NCBI RefSeq assembly: GCF_019703515.2
Contig: NC_059382.1
Span: 13,929,001 to 13,993,000, forward strand
DNA length: 64,000 bases
Source: Myxocyprinus asiaticus
Taxonomy: Eukaryota; Chordata; Actinopteri; Cypriniformes; Catostomidae
Reading direction: 5' to 3'
In this document: one piece after another, positions 31,979 to 44,984 of the stretch
How positions within the stretch are numbered: position 1 is the first letter of the stretch
How the letters are laid out: each line of letters begins with the position of its first letter
Made by a program: the position numbers and the translations under genes
The notes under the pieces: generated by a model
Told to the model about the DNA's origin: nothing
Databases searched by the model: none
The model's input: only the letters and a program-made list of their open reading frames with translations

Positions 31979-34394
31979 TGTCTCTTTGGTGCCACAGGCC
32001 CAAATTGCAAACAAACAAGCCTTTCTCAGCACCCGGATAGAGAGAAGAGCCCAGTGCCAGGACACCTGATCTTATCCAATGCACACACAAAACAAGAGAT
32101 GAACTGGGGGCCCCTTGCTCTCCTCTGACCCTGTGGAGGCCAAGCCATTTAGCAGGTAAAAGAGAATCTGAGTGGTACAACAAACTCACAATGGGCTCTC
32201 TGGATGCAAGAAAGTTATATAAATCACACTTCAGTACATGCAATTATGTATTATTTCATTTTACACACCTGTTAGTTCCGGTTCTCCGAAGCAGCGTTCC
32301 AAGAGTTGTTTACAGCCAAATCACAGCAGATTATATTCAGTACAACAGCACTCTTGTCCAATGCCTTGCCTTTATATTGCTTACTTATTTGACAAAAAAC
32401 AGAAAATGTATCTCAAACCGAGAATTCTAATAAAAGCTGAATGCTCTACAATACATCAGTGATGACTTTCTAGTAGCTAGATCAGCCTTCAAATCCAATC
32501 CAGGCTTCTTCTAATTCCATTTAGAGTACTCGCAATCTGGTGAGATTTCTTAAACAGCATCGTTTTGGAAACGCCTTCATTTCCCATGCTTACGACAAAA
32601 TCATCCCAAGAATTAACAGATCCCACTGAGGAGCTGTTGCCTTGTCACAATATCAAATGGTTAACTGGGTTGTCATCCACTAATTGCAGCATATAACCAA
32701 AGGCAAGCTACTGCAACAAGCACCACCACTGTCAAGAAGATCAATTCTGCTGCTCCACATGAACGCATCTTAGCTGGAGATGGAAATGATTGTTCTCTCA
32801 GCTATGATTCCCCAGCCAGCAGATGCTTGACAGGTGTTGTGCTCAGGGTGAATAACAGAGACTCATTCACCTGATGTCTGAGGATTCATTCAAGGACAGA
32901 CAGCACATTGTACAGTCAAATGTCTGTTTCTAACACATCACTAGTTGTAGCCTGAAGCAACGTCATTCTCTCTTGGGAGAAAAAGATGCCAAGAATGTGC
33001 CTCAATCAATTTAGCTGCTAACATGGAAAATACACATACATTGACCCTAAAAGTATTTGGACAATTAAGTCACTTAAAATTCTTTGAAAGTCATTAGATA
33101 CAAAATATCAAACCAAAAGCACCCGTAAGCAAATTATGCTAGACATTTTCTCAGAACTAAGTACACTTTTCTTAGCCATTTTTAAATTACTTACCCTACA
33201 TGTGTCAATGTGTCAAAGAGTACAGATACTTTGTCTTAATTTTGAACAATACATCTAAGATTTTATATTTAGAAAATATCTCATTACATAATTAAAATTC
33301 AGACTTATTCGCTAATGAATCATTCAGACCCATTTTTGAACCAGTTCATCTGATTCACTGACAAGAACAGAATTTAAAGTAGGACTGATCAATTAATCGA
33401 AAATGCAATATGACGGGGTGCAATTATCAAAACCACATAACCACATTACATAAATATGGTACCGTTTTATAATAATAATAATAATAATAATAATAGTTGT
33501 TGCTGTTAATATTAGACAAAATATATTTCCATAATAATTTAACATATTTTTTGTTTCCAAAAAATAATGACAATTTGGCCGAGACCCTATCACATTGTCA
33601 ACAAAAACAGGTACACAGTGAACAGACACAATGTGAAGATAATGTGAATCTGTTTTTTCTCCCCTCCATGTTTTACTGTATTTTTGATTTAGTCTGGGTT
33701 TTTTTAAGACTCAAGTGTGAACACCCTTTTTTGAACAGTATTTCTATTGGCAGTAGAGCATGTTTAAAAATGCCTCAATTTTCAGCCTGATGTCATGAAA
33801 TTTACATGAACATGACAACATTTTTGCAATTCAAAATGTATATGCTGTATAACACGTTTGGCTGCAGTTTTCCAGCTAAATGTACAGCTGGGGGCGCCAA
33901 AAGCGAGTAAAATGGTGTCACACTCAGACGAGGTTTTAAGGTGAATTTTAGATGGATGTTTCTAAAACATACCTCCTTAACCTAAAACTTTTACCTGAAC
34001 CTAATCAATAGTGTTTTAAAATATAAATAAGACATTTAAAAAAAGACATCCTTACCAAAGCTAAGTCCAACGCTCTCAGGTGAGCTACTGCACAAGCTAT
34101 CCATCTAGGTATAAGAGTATACATATGTAAGTGGGTCTGTAATATAAACATTAAAATGTATAGTTTTTCAAAAGATGCGTTAGAGTGTGTCGATATCATA
34201 AAATAGTAGGGTCTGAGTAATAGAGAGAAAAATAAGTATTTATAAAGTCATTATCAGCCATTAAAGTCATGATTTGAGTTGTAGCACCTCTTGTGTTCAT
34301 TTCACCTGGAAACTGCAGGGAATTGTACCTGGAGATACACAAGTTTGGCAAAAATTTATATAGAGAGTCACATTTTCACTATGAGACCAGGGGA
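31979..34394. other. Noncoding stretch
   Basis: AT-rich with an (AAT)n run at about 33468-33494. A fragment 'ctaaaagtatttggacaatt' near 33046 resembles one at 59505. No gene is supported. Confidence 0.45.
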
Positions 34395-34830
34395 ACATTA
34401 AATCTCAAAACGGTGTGCACTGTTTTGCTACGGTTTCCGGGTTGAACGACATGTTTCCTCGAAACTGTGTGAAACGGTGTGCAATGGGCTTTGAGGTACA
34501 TTTTCTTTCGTTTGGTGGGTGTGTCAGAGGTGTTACCCATTCAGCAGCAGCATGTATATAAACCCTGCCGTATTAAAAATGCAGTGCGCACAATGGATCC
34601 AACTAAAGTCCTTTACAAATGTGTTCACTGCCGCTTGGTGTATGCAACAATTGAAGACAAAATCCAAAATAACTTTACAGATCTTTATTGTAAAGGGTTT
34701 AAACAATGTTTTCCATGCTTGTTCAATGGACCATAAACAATTAATGAACGTGCACCTGTGAAACGGTCGTTAAGACACTAACAGCTTACAGACGGTAGGC
34801 AATTAAGGTCACAGTTATAAAAACTATAAC
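34395..34830 (+). mobile_element. Mobile-element cluster with Tc1 5'-end relic
   Basis: 34395-34590 carries 'gaaacggtgtgcaatgggct' and a TATA-bearing leader. About 34735-34830 ('gtgaaacggtcgttaagaca', 'acggtaggcaattaaggtca') matches the 5' end of a common fish Tc1-like transposon as I recall it. The two parts may be one composite element. Confidence 0.5.
34593..34736 (+). CDS. 47-codon ORF with two CxxC motifs behind a TATA box
   Basis: ATG at 34593 opens MDPTKVLYKCVHCRLVYATI and the frame ends FKQCFPCLFNGP. Cys10-x2-Cys13 and Cys39-x2-Cys42, with an extra Cys33, give a zinc-ribbon-like pattern. 'atgtatataaacc' lies about 30-45 bases upstream of the ATG. It sits inside repeat-like DNA, so a transposon-encoded small protein is likely. 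I do not recognise the family. Confidence 0.35.
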   Translation: MDPTKVLYKCVHCRLVYATIEDKIQNNFTDLYCKGFKQCFPCLFNGP

Positions 34831-35035
34831 TATAACCCCCCACTTTTGTTCAGGGACATATTATTCAATTTCTGTTAGTCACATGTCTGTGAAACTTGTT
34901 CAGTTTGTCTTAATATTTGAATCTTTTTATGTCCATACAAATATTTACACGTTAAGTTTGCTGAAAATAAAAGCAGTTGAAAGTGGGAGGTTATTTCTTT
35001 TTTTGTTTATATTATATATATATTATTATTTTAAC

Positions 35036-35066
<31 letters not shown>

Positions 35067-35379
35067 ACTCAGACATTCATTCAGTACAAGTTTTGCTGAA
35101 ATCTGAGTCCAGGTTTTCAAGCAAAGCTCTGCCCCGTGGGGATCTGCAGTTTCGGCAACGAAACTGTCCAGAAACACCAGTGAGGAAAGAGCCCTTTAAA
35201 AAAAAAAAAAGTAACAATGAAAGCCAGCAGCAGCATTAGACTGAATGGCCAATTACTACCGATGCATGACACCATCCACCACTAAACTCAGCATGGTGTC
35301 ATTCTGGCAAAGAAGTGTGTTTTGTTGGGTGAATCTATACCCTGGCTTGAAACATAATGTGCCTAGAAAGGGATATAAA

Positions 35380-35417
<38 letters not shown>

Positions 35418-37285
35418 TAATAAAAAAAAACATGTAGCAAGCTCTCTTTTGCCTTTTAAAAACCAAACACATTTATTTCCACAAATACCCTTCAAATAAA
35501 GTCACTTCTGGGGTCTGTCCAAAAAAGAAAATCCATAAAAATGTTCATAATGACCCCAGAACTGGAAATGTCTATAACTGTTTTCTAAAGTAGTAGAACT
35601 TTATTCCCTGTGCTGGGAGAAGCACACTTTTTGCTTGACACTGCTTTGCCACTACATTAATGTAAACATGAAATTAGAGGGTACATTGACTGCAAATCAA
35701 TTAATTGTTTTTAAAAGGCTTATTGGAAGGCCCCTGGAAGATTTAGATAAGGGTAAGAGCTCTAGACCAAGTAGAACACTAATTTAGTTCTTGAGCAAGT
35801 CATGCATTCTTAAAACGCACCCCTGCAGAGATTTTCAAGCCAGAGAGGCAAACTACTTAAACTGTAATATGCTGCCTGCCATTATAGTTTCACAATCAAC
35901 TGTCTGCAAATGAATGAAATGTCATTCTGGTGATGTCATGAGAGCAGCCAGTTTAAAGTTCACAGATAACCGATTTATTTTCAAACACAGAAAGAAGAGA
36001 CAAGTATCATGTAAATTGAATTTTTATGCTTATGGACTGTGGGAAATGGAATATGTGGGTGGCCAGCATTACTGAGGGATCTGCAATGTAAATGTTAGAA
36101 GCATTATGTAAATGAGGAGTTGACTTCTGTAGGTAAAGAAACAATTTGCATCTGTATTTACTGTGTTTGGAATAAAGCAAATAAATTGTCAAGAAAAAGA
36201 TGATAGCTGCTTGATGATAGTTGACAACATTATGCATACAGCTTTTAAGACCTCATATCAATTGGTAGACTATATGGAATATTTGTGATTTTAAAAATTA
36301 ATTTGGTCACACTGCAGGACCATTTAAAAATGAACCAGTGAAGGCAAAAATGGGATTAAAACGGTGACAAAATGGTAATCAGTTACAGCCACTGAGATAT
36401 ACATTTTCCCTTAAATATTCATAATTAAACCTAAAATATTGATTCTGATAGAATAAAACAAGTCCATTCTCAGCTATACTTGTGTAACTGCATGAACTAT
36501 TTTTATTATAAAATTAATGCTTTGAAGTATGTCAGATAGGATTGTCATTCAATTAAGTCACGTACAATTAATTAGACAAACAACAAAAAGATCCATGACC
36601 CAGAAGAACAGAGGCGTGATGTGTTTACAGTTTACAAGAGGCACGAGCATCACATGTCATTACGAGAATAATAAATGAGAATCGAGTATCACATTCGACC
36701 ACAATCTGTAAAATGATGGCCTCGTGTTGTCACCCAACTGGTGAGTCATGCATACCACTCCACAGACAACAACACATTTAAAGTCTTTGAAAACAATGGT
36801 TTGTGTACAACAAGCAAAACCAAAACACACCCCTTGCACACTATCACATGTGCATTCCCCATCTGGTAGCCTACATGTCTCAGAAAAGTTTGTTTCTTAT
36901 TTAATATATTACATTTATAGGGAAAAAAAAAAAACTTTTATAAAAACTAATTATGTACATGCATTTGTAATTTTATGTTATGCTGCTGAAATAAATACGG
37001 TCTAAATGCACAAACGCTTTGAAACGCTGCATTAAGCGTGTGAACTGTTTGCTGGATTGTTGATTTAAATACTAGGGGCTTTAAAAAAATAATAATAATA
37101 AATAAAGTGCAAAAGTATTCATTTCTTAAACTTACATGAAAACGTCTCCAACTTCACACCAGTGTCCTCCAGCTTTTTCCTTCAGTGAACACTTCAGGGC
37201 TTCAGGAATAAACAGGTGCACCAAAGTTTTTATCCTCAGGGTGAAAATACCTCTGCTCAACTTTGAGATGCCAGGTAAGCTTTAC
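34831..37285. other. Noncoding stretch
   Basis: Includes poly-C plus (CA)n at about 35034-35069 and (AAT)n at about 35380-35424. No gene is supported. Confidence 0.5.
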
Positions 37286-37450
37286 CTGACTAAAGTACAC
37301 ATCAAGCGAGACTACTCTTGAGCGTTGTGCGATAAAGAGGATGTCTGCCCTGGTTCGCTTTAAAAAGTTCACTCTTTTGAGTTGCAGGTAAATTGAAATG
37401 TCACCTAACACAGGTGAGCCAAAACCACGCCTCCCAAGCTGTTTATACAT
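37286..37450 (-). promoter_or_regulatory. Possible TATA promoter and 5' noncoding exon
   Basis: On the minus strand, 'catgtataaacagc' (about 37437-37450) is a good TATA box. It is followed by CACCTG E-boxes and about 120 bases that run into a clean donor, GTCAG|GTAAAG, ending at 37286. This could be the 5' end of the minus-strand gene downstream (syne4). No transcript evidence is available. Confidence 0.25.
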
Positions 37451-37719
37451 GCTCCTCCTACTTGCCTTTACAATGTGATTTTAAGCACGCATATTTTCTT
37501 AGGGAAATTAAAGATGATATAGGCTATTAATTAGATGACATAGCATGCAGGAAATGCATTTGTGTTTCATTCATTTCTGCCCATAAATTTAGTCTGTCGA
37601 CAGGTTTTTATCATAATTATTTAAAAGTGGCAAACAAAAGTACTGAATATATGTTTATATTTGAATGTGTATATTGAATGTGCATATTCAAATTTAGTTA
37701 TATTATTGTCATTTTCAAG

Positions 37720-38215
37720 AGAACTTCAAAGGAACTGAAAAGAAACAGCCTACTTATAACGGTGTAAAACTAATTAAAAATACTACTTGCTTCCATGCGT
37801 AAATATATATATATTTTATTATTCAAAAGAGGCCACAAACACACTTATTATATGATGACGTTTGCATATGTGAAGATGCAGGTTTCAATGCAATATGCAT
37901 ATTTACAGTATATGAAGTCATATCTTGTTCAATTGCTAGGAAACTTTGGAGAAACTAAAAAGAAACACAGTTAGCCTACTTGAACTATTGTAAAACTAAA
38001 TAAAAATACTACTTGTTTCAGTGCATAAATAGATTTGTTTATTATTCAAAAGAAACCACAGAAGTACTGAATATACGTTTGCATAAGTGAAGATGCAGGG
38101 TTCAATGCAAAATGACGCAAGTGCAAATGAATTCACATTGTTGTTCATTTCAAAGGAAAGCCTACTTGAAATGTTGTAAAACTAATTAAAAATACTACTT
38201 GCTTCCATGCAGCAT
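37720..38215. repeat. Degenerate tandem repeat, about three units of ~200-230 bp
   Basis: 'aaactaattaaaaatactac' followed by 'ttgcttccatgc' recurs, with changes, near 37770, 37995 and 38185. 'gaagatgcaggtttcaatgc' recurs near 37873 and 38090. An old local tandem array. Confidence 0.85.
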
Positions 38216-38240
38216 AATCAACAACATTAAATATCTTTGT

Positions 38241-39055
38241 CTAGTCAGCAGATCGTTTCCTTGTTCCTTCTATTTTTATCCCCACCCCCAACCACCCCTA
38301 ATGTATTTCTTTCAAAAATAAGATTTCCAGTGCATGCAATCTGGTAGACTGCAGCATGAATACAGTGTATGCTGCTAAGTAATGTATTGGAGGGATGGAT
38401 TAGCTCACATTATATTAATAGGCAGATCTCCCAAAGGAGCGCCTTTGTTGCTTACAGGGAAACAAAGACAAAAGCCCCATCAGGAGCCAATGCAGCCTCT
38501 GTTGTCTGACAACTGCTGGATATGAACTTAGCAGGCACATGCAGGACAGAGAGGGACACAATTTAGCCCCCTTGAAGACCATGTGTGAGCAGACGGTACT
38601 TATACACCAGGGTAAACCAGTCTGCCAGCCAGCCTTCACTCAGTACCCTGTGTTCACTCATGCAATCACCATTTGTCTCTTTCCTCACCCAGTAAGGAGG
38701 TACAGCTCTTGCATATGTTCATAACCCTGAGGGGGGAGGGGCCCAATGATTCACTGCTTATGTCAGAATAGATTGGTCACTCTGTTAAGCATGAATAAAA
38801 CACAGAATTATGCAGTAATGTGTATTTATTTGCTGTCCTGGTGCTTTATTTATGCAGCCAAAGAGAAGCCCCCAATTTTGTCTGTCTGGAAAGCAATCGA
38901 GGCTGAAAGGTGAAAAGGTCATAAGCTTTATTATACACCCATAGCAAAGGTGTTGTTCACACTCAATGATATAGATGAGAGGCAGTGATCTGCATGGTTG
39001 AATCAGCTCTCCTTTACATAAGCTCACATATCCGAAAGCCTTAAGGAGATATTTG

Positions 39056-39121
<66 letters not shown>

Positions 39122-39128
39122 CATACAT

Positions 39129-39163
<35 letters not shown>

Positions 39164-40054
39164 GAGAGAGAAACAATAGAACTTGCATAAAGTATCATCT
39201 TTTGAGGTACAAAATGTTTGATTGATTCTCTTAAGAGTACGATTACACTTGAATTGCCTTTTTTTCTGCAATGACATTATATCCAGCTTTGGTTGAGTCC
39301 ATATGTTTTTTTGCAGAGAACAACTGTCTTACAAGCAATAAGTATGAAACAATTATGTCAGTATGCATAAATTAAATCTATTCTTCCAATTAATCATTCA
39401 GTGTTATATTATTGTTTTATGTAATTATGTAATGCCTTCATCCAGATGCAATTCTACTAATAGAATGTCTCCCTCTTCTGGTTGTTCTGAAAACCATGTA
39501 ACACAATTTGCCATCATCCTTTGATCTTGGGCTTTGTCAAAACTCCTTACATGGCTTTACTGTAAACCTCAAAGCACATTGAAATGAATATGATACTAAA
39601 AGATGTCTTATTTTGAGGGTTTTAAAAGGACACCAGAGGCTTTGTTCACATTTGCAAGAACACGAGCCAATACAGACGAAATTAGGTCACTTCTGTCTTT
39701 CAGTCAGCGTAGAAAATTAAACAAATGAGCCTTAACTTATTCACTCAAATACACCACCCCACCCCCCAGTGCCACAAAAAGATGCTGTGTTTGATTCTGA
39801 ATCTTGTCACGGGTATTAAATATTTTAGCTCAGCTCTCTCTAAAGCAGGGGTTTTCAAAGTCAAAGACAGTGGGCCTCCATTGTGACACAACGTAGAATA
39901 CTAAAAATGTATTGCACTGATTCTTAAGACAAGGGACAAAATATGTCTTATCTACAAAAGTCATCTTTATGTTATAAATCAAGAAATTCATAATAATAAA
40001 AATACAGAAAAGTTCATTCTAAAGGAAATGTGTCTAGTCAGGGCATTCATTATT
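38241..40054. other. Noncoding stretch with a strong microsatellite
   Basis: Contains (TA)n at 39057-39116 followed by TACA and (GA)n at 39129-39170. No gene is supported. Confidence 0.55.
39057..39170. repeat. (TA)n(GA)n compound microsatellite
   Basis: About 29 TA units, then TACA units, then about 21 GA units with one interruption. Confidence 0.97.
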
Positions 40055-40468
40055 TATATATTCTCCCCAATTTGGAATGCCCAGTTCCCAATGCGCTCTA
40101 AGTCCTTGTGGTGGCGTAGTGACTTGCCTCATTCCGGGTGGCGGAGGACGAATCTGAGACCATCAATCCATCATCTTATCACGTGGCTTGATGAGCGCAT
40201 TATCATGGAGACGTAGCGTGTGTGGAGGCTTCACGCTATTCTCCGCAGCAACCATGCACAACTCACCACGCACCCCACCGAGAGCAAAAACCACATTATA
40301 GCAACCATGAGGAGGTTACCCCATGTGACTCTACCCTCCCTAACAACCGGGCCAATTTGGTTGCTTAGAAGAACTGGCTGGAGTCACTCAGCACACCCTG
40401 GATTTGAACTCACGACCCCAGGGGTGGTAGTCAGCGTCTTTACTCGCTAAGCTACCCAGGCCCCCCAT
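40055..40468 (-). mobile_element. tRNA-derived SINE
   Basis: Reverse orientation of the family at 21325-21722. The minus strand begins 'ctgggtagcttagcgagtaa', with a B-box-like 'gagttcaaatcc'. The body is about 80 per cent like the first copy by eye. Confidence 0.85.
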
Positions 40469-41224
40469 TACTTATATTTTTAAATAATTTCATCATAATG
40501 TTTTTAAATTAATGCTTTATACTTGGAAGCACATGTAATTTAACCTGACCTCATCAAGAGGTCACAATGTTAAACTGCCAAACAAAGTGTTTAAAAATGC
40601 AACAAAATCATAAATATAAATATCAAATGAAAGGTATGGATCTGTAAGATATCACGGAGTTGACACAAATCACAGAAAGAAGTAAGTTATATAGTCAATA
40701 AATGTCAATTTTCTGAAAAAATCGTTTTTATAAAAACCTGTTCACTTTCATGATTCGTTAGCTGACACCTTTATCTACGAATATATCTATTTCAAATTAA
40801 TTTAGTAGTAAAAAATAAAAACTTCCACTTTCTATTCATCTTGCACAAAGATAAAGTAACTAATTCTAACATTTACTCCCCCTGTGGAATCCTGTGCAAA
40901 GCATGCCAGGAATTAGAATTCCTTTGCCAATTTTCAGTTAACTAAACAAAAACTTTTCGTGTTGTCTTAATGCAAATGATTAAGTTAAGCTGACAAGACA
41001 CTTTTTTTGTTGTTGAATCAACTCAGTTAATTTAAGTTCCCTTGATTACATGAATTTTTTGAGCAATATGTACATTGGATCAAGTAATACTGACAACAGT
41101 AAAAGTTAATTTTGCTTAGTGTACATTTAAGCATTAAACAGACGCTTTTATCTAAAACAACTTAATGGATTTAAACTAATATTTTCTGAACCCACACATT
41201 TTCATTTGAACACTTTCTAGTTGT
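40469..41224. other. Noncoding stretch
   Basis: AT-rich with no supported feature apart from a fragment of the 'cagacgcttttatctaa' repeat near 41140. Confidence 0.5.
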
Positions 41225-41765
41225 GAATGAATGTTACATTTATATAGTGCTCTTCTGACATTACACTCAAAGTGCTCTCCTCAACCACCACCAGTGTGCA
41301 GCATCCACCTGGATGATGCAACAGCAGCCATAGTGCACCAGTACACTCACCCCACACCAGCTATTGGTGGAAAGGAGAGAGTAGAGTTATAGAGCCAATT
41401 AGTGGATGGGGATTATTAGGAGGCCATGACTGAGAAGGGCCAATTTAGCCAGGACACTGGGGATACACGCCTACTCTTTACAAGAAGTGCTCTAGGACCA
41501 CAGAGAGTCAGGACCGCAGTTTAACATCTCATCCAAAGGACAGTGCCTTTTTTTACAGTATAGTGTCCCCATCACTACACTGCGCCATTAGGACCCACAC
41601 AGAGCACAGGGTGAGCACCCTCTGCTGGCCTCCCTAATACCTCTTCCAGCAGCAACCTTAGTTTTCCCCAGGAGGTCTCCCATCCAAGTACTGACTAGGC
41701 TCAACCCTGCTTAGCTTCAGTGGGCAACCAGTCTTGAGCTACAGGGTGATATGGCTGCTGACACA
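41225..41765 (-). mobile_element. 5S rRNA-derived SINE
   Basis: On the minus strand the head (about 41761-41668) follows the 5S rRNA pattern: 'gccatatcaccctg', 'gaagctaagcagggttgag', 'agtacttggatgggagacc'. The body is about 430 bases and ends with 'gcactatataaatgtaac', like the 3' tails shared with L2/CR1-type LINEs. This is the SINE3-type layout: 5S-derived pol III promoter plus LINE-recognised tail. Confidence 0.88.
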
Positions 41766-42196
41766 CATCACGTGACAAACTGCACCTGTAGCTACTCTCT
41801 TATAGGGGCACCTGTGTGAACTTGAAGGGAACTGTCTTCCTACATCAGCAAAAATGACCTTGGAACTAGTTTATTAAAAGTCATTGCCAAATGGCTAAGA
41901 AAATGAAGTTAGTTCTGAGAAAAGGTCTAGCATCATTTGTTTGCGAAATGCGAATGCCATTTGATTTAAAAGTGTTCATTCAATGTAGTGTATACATCTT
42001 TAAAAGTGGCTTAAATGCCCAAATACTGAATGTTATATGTTATATAACTCCTCTGGTTTCTGTCCATTGTGATAGATACCCTCCCTTTAACTCAGTGACA
42101 TCTGCTCTCACTATATCAGGGGCAGTGGAGTAGAAGTGAATTGGAAAACCTGACCTTCAGACGCTTGACTGAGTCCATGACACACAGTTCATAATT

Positions 42197-42812
42197 AGGG
42201 CCCGAGCACCGAGGTACGAGGACCCTATTGTATCTGCTCTGTTTATTATTAGGGCCCGAGCACCGATGGTGCGAGGATCCTATTGTTCTTATAGGCGTTT
42301 ATAATTTTTTTCCCAAATGAATTGCATTTTTGTGGGCCTAAACATACTCAAAAAGAAGTGGCGAAAATTTACATCTGATATGGCTTTCAGAATTAGGTGT
42401 GGCAAAATGGCTCGATAGCGCCACCTACAACCTTTCAACGATGTGCGCTTTACACTACGTTTCACCTACACGTACGAAAATCGGTACACGTGTAACATGC
42501 TAATACCTTATGCCCTAAACTCAACAGGAAGTCAGCCATTTTGATTTTTCTCTTCAATTTTTGCTCAGTTTTTGCCATTCCCAGGCCTCGTACTTTAACA
42601 AACTCCTCCTAGAGATTAAATCAGATCTGTTGTGAAATAAAAAGCCTTTACCTCCGTAATTCTCCTGTCCTCTCAAAATTACAAATACATGACCTGAAGA
42701 ATGAAATACATTATAACATAAAAAGTGCTAAAAAGTGCTACAAAAATGTAATGCCGTTCCCCTTGCACAGCAGCCCCAACATGCACCAGGGTGCGAGGGC
42801 CCGTTCATCGAT
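42197..42812. repeat. Dispersed 'gagcaccga' repeat with a doubled start
   Basis: 'agggcccgagcaccga' occurs at 42198 and again at 42250, each followed by 'gaggaYcctattgt'. The block continues to 'gtgcgagggcccgttcatcg' near 42800. It is a repeat type I associate with teleosts. Classification unknown. Confidence 0.6.
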
Positions 42813-44936
42813 GCTTGCAGCTTTAATTCTAATTGCTTTGTGAGGGGGGTAACAAATCATGTTGACCTGATACAGATAGTCTTAACTGGAATGAGATATG
42901 AGTAGCATAACCTGGAATAACCTGGCCTTTAATTCAGAAAGTTCAGCAGGTGGTCACTCTCACAGAATACCGGTAGAGTAAAAGGAAAGTGCAGATGGAC
43001 TCACTGATCCATTGCCAGCATGTGAATAACATGCTAGGTTGTGAACAGGTGCTCTTTAAATGTTGCTGTAGGATGGAAGCAAACAGGTGATCTTTAAAAG
43101 TTTCAGTAGGATGGTCAAGTGAGGATTTTTGTGTTAGTATCCTGACCAAGCATCTTAACTAGCTTAACCAACAAAATGTCCTTGGTCAACCAGCTTTATT
43201 AGAAAGACCATGTTACTGTAGTTTTGCATGGGTATGTGCTGGTTCACCAGCTAGCAGCACCAAACCAGCATTAACCAGCCTGGACCAGCAAGGAAATTTT
43301 GGTGTGTACACATCACAAGGAAATAAAGCAAAACCTTAATCCTTCAAACTTTGTCCTGCACATTGAAAATGTTCCTTAAGGGCTTCTTTTGCCAGATGCA
43401 ATTTATATGAGAGACACCATCATGGCTTCTTTCCTCACTACTAGGTGCTGAAGAATGACTCAGCTAATTTTAAATCCAAACACCATCTGCCCGGTCTATT
43501 TCCCAGACATCTACATCTGTTGTGGCCCAAATATATCTTCTACAACAGTGTCTTACCTTCGGTCATAAATCATTTGATTGTAGCATGTGCACTCCATTGA
43601 GAAGAGAAAGAGAGTAACCTTCAAAATCACTCTCGTTTGTCTGTGCTTTGGATTTTGTTGAGTTGATTGCTTCAGAATAGTCACATTTCCCTTTGCATTT
43701 TTGGGATGCATATATAACTCACAGAACCCTGAATTTCATCCCCAGATCAGTTTGATTTGGCAGAGCTTTAGCTGGGAGGTCTCAATAAACCGCAAGCTCT
43801 GTTTAGAGGAGGTCATGCATTTTCTAATTGCCTGTTGGCCCGCATCATATCAGTGCTTGTCAGTGGAATTGTGCAAATCCTGGCTGTACAGATGGATGCT
43901 TACAACTACACTGGATGTACTTTATAAACATGCACCACAAGCCAGAAAATGGGTCAGCCCATATTCACAATTCATTGCAATGCTCTACCTTTATCATGCA
44001 AATACATGCTTCTGAGGTTTGTTTATTGTGAGTTGCTGCACTTTTATTGTCGGATAATGTCTTTGAGAGATCTTTCATTTCTGTTTGGTTGATTTTGAAG
44101 TTGTAGACATAGATTGATTGAATCCATAGGCCTATATCTATTTTCTTTTATCTTGCCCTTGAAATAGTGATCTGTCGACCCACTTTGATTCTTTAAAAAA
44201 AAAATGTTTTATAAAAGGCCAACATGTGTTAACATATCCTAAAAGTTCTCATGGTCTAAATGTAAGGTATATGGAAATGAGGGATTATTGAGAACCCTAC
44301 TAATAATGCAAAGATCTAACTCATTCAGTGATCCTAGAGACACTAGAAGGATCCTAGAAACATAATCCTTATAATTGTACTATACTGTATTATTCAAATG
44401 TGGATACGTAAGTGCATTGGATTTCATAATGAAGCCACACTGTTGCATTGAATGCACAGAAAACCCACAGTACAATGAAGGACAAGGTTGTAATTTTATT
44501 TTCTTCAACTATGTGCTTTGTGGGCCATGCAGATTATCAAATGATCTCATTTGGCAAAGAGGCAAAAACCAATATCCGCTCAGTGGGATTTTCGTAAGAT
44601 TTCTTTGTAAACCCAAGTAGCTTAAAAAGAATCGAATGTAAGCTGAGTTATATTGGGAGAGTCTGCTGGTTTGTAAAATACACAATCTTTCGTTTTAATA
44701 CCAACTAACCATTTTTTACATCCCTAAGCTATATGGCAGGGGCTTGTGCATTTAAAATAGCATGATCATTTAATCTTGAGTTAACCCCTATTTATTGGCA
44801 TACAGCATGCATATACACTAAAGGCTTTTAAATAATTCCTCTAACCACACTGATGATATTGTCCTTTTTCCCCCTCCTAGTAATAATATGATAATCCAGT
44901 CATTGCCTTTCATTCTATCCAACTGAATATAAATAG

Positions 44937-44984
<48 letters not shown>

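Noticed and set aside
41668..41761. Functional 5S rRNA gene
   Set aside because: It has many differences from 5S rRNA and continues into a SINE body.
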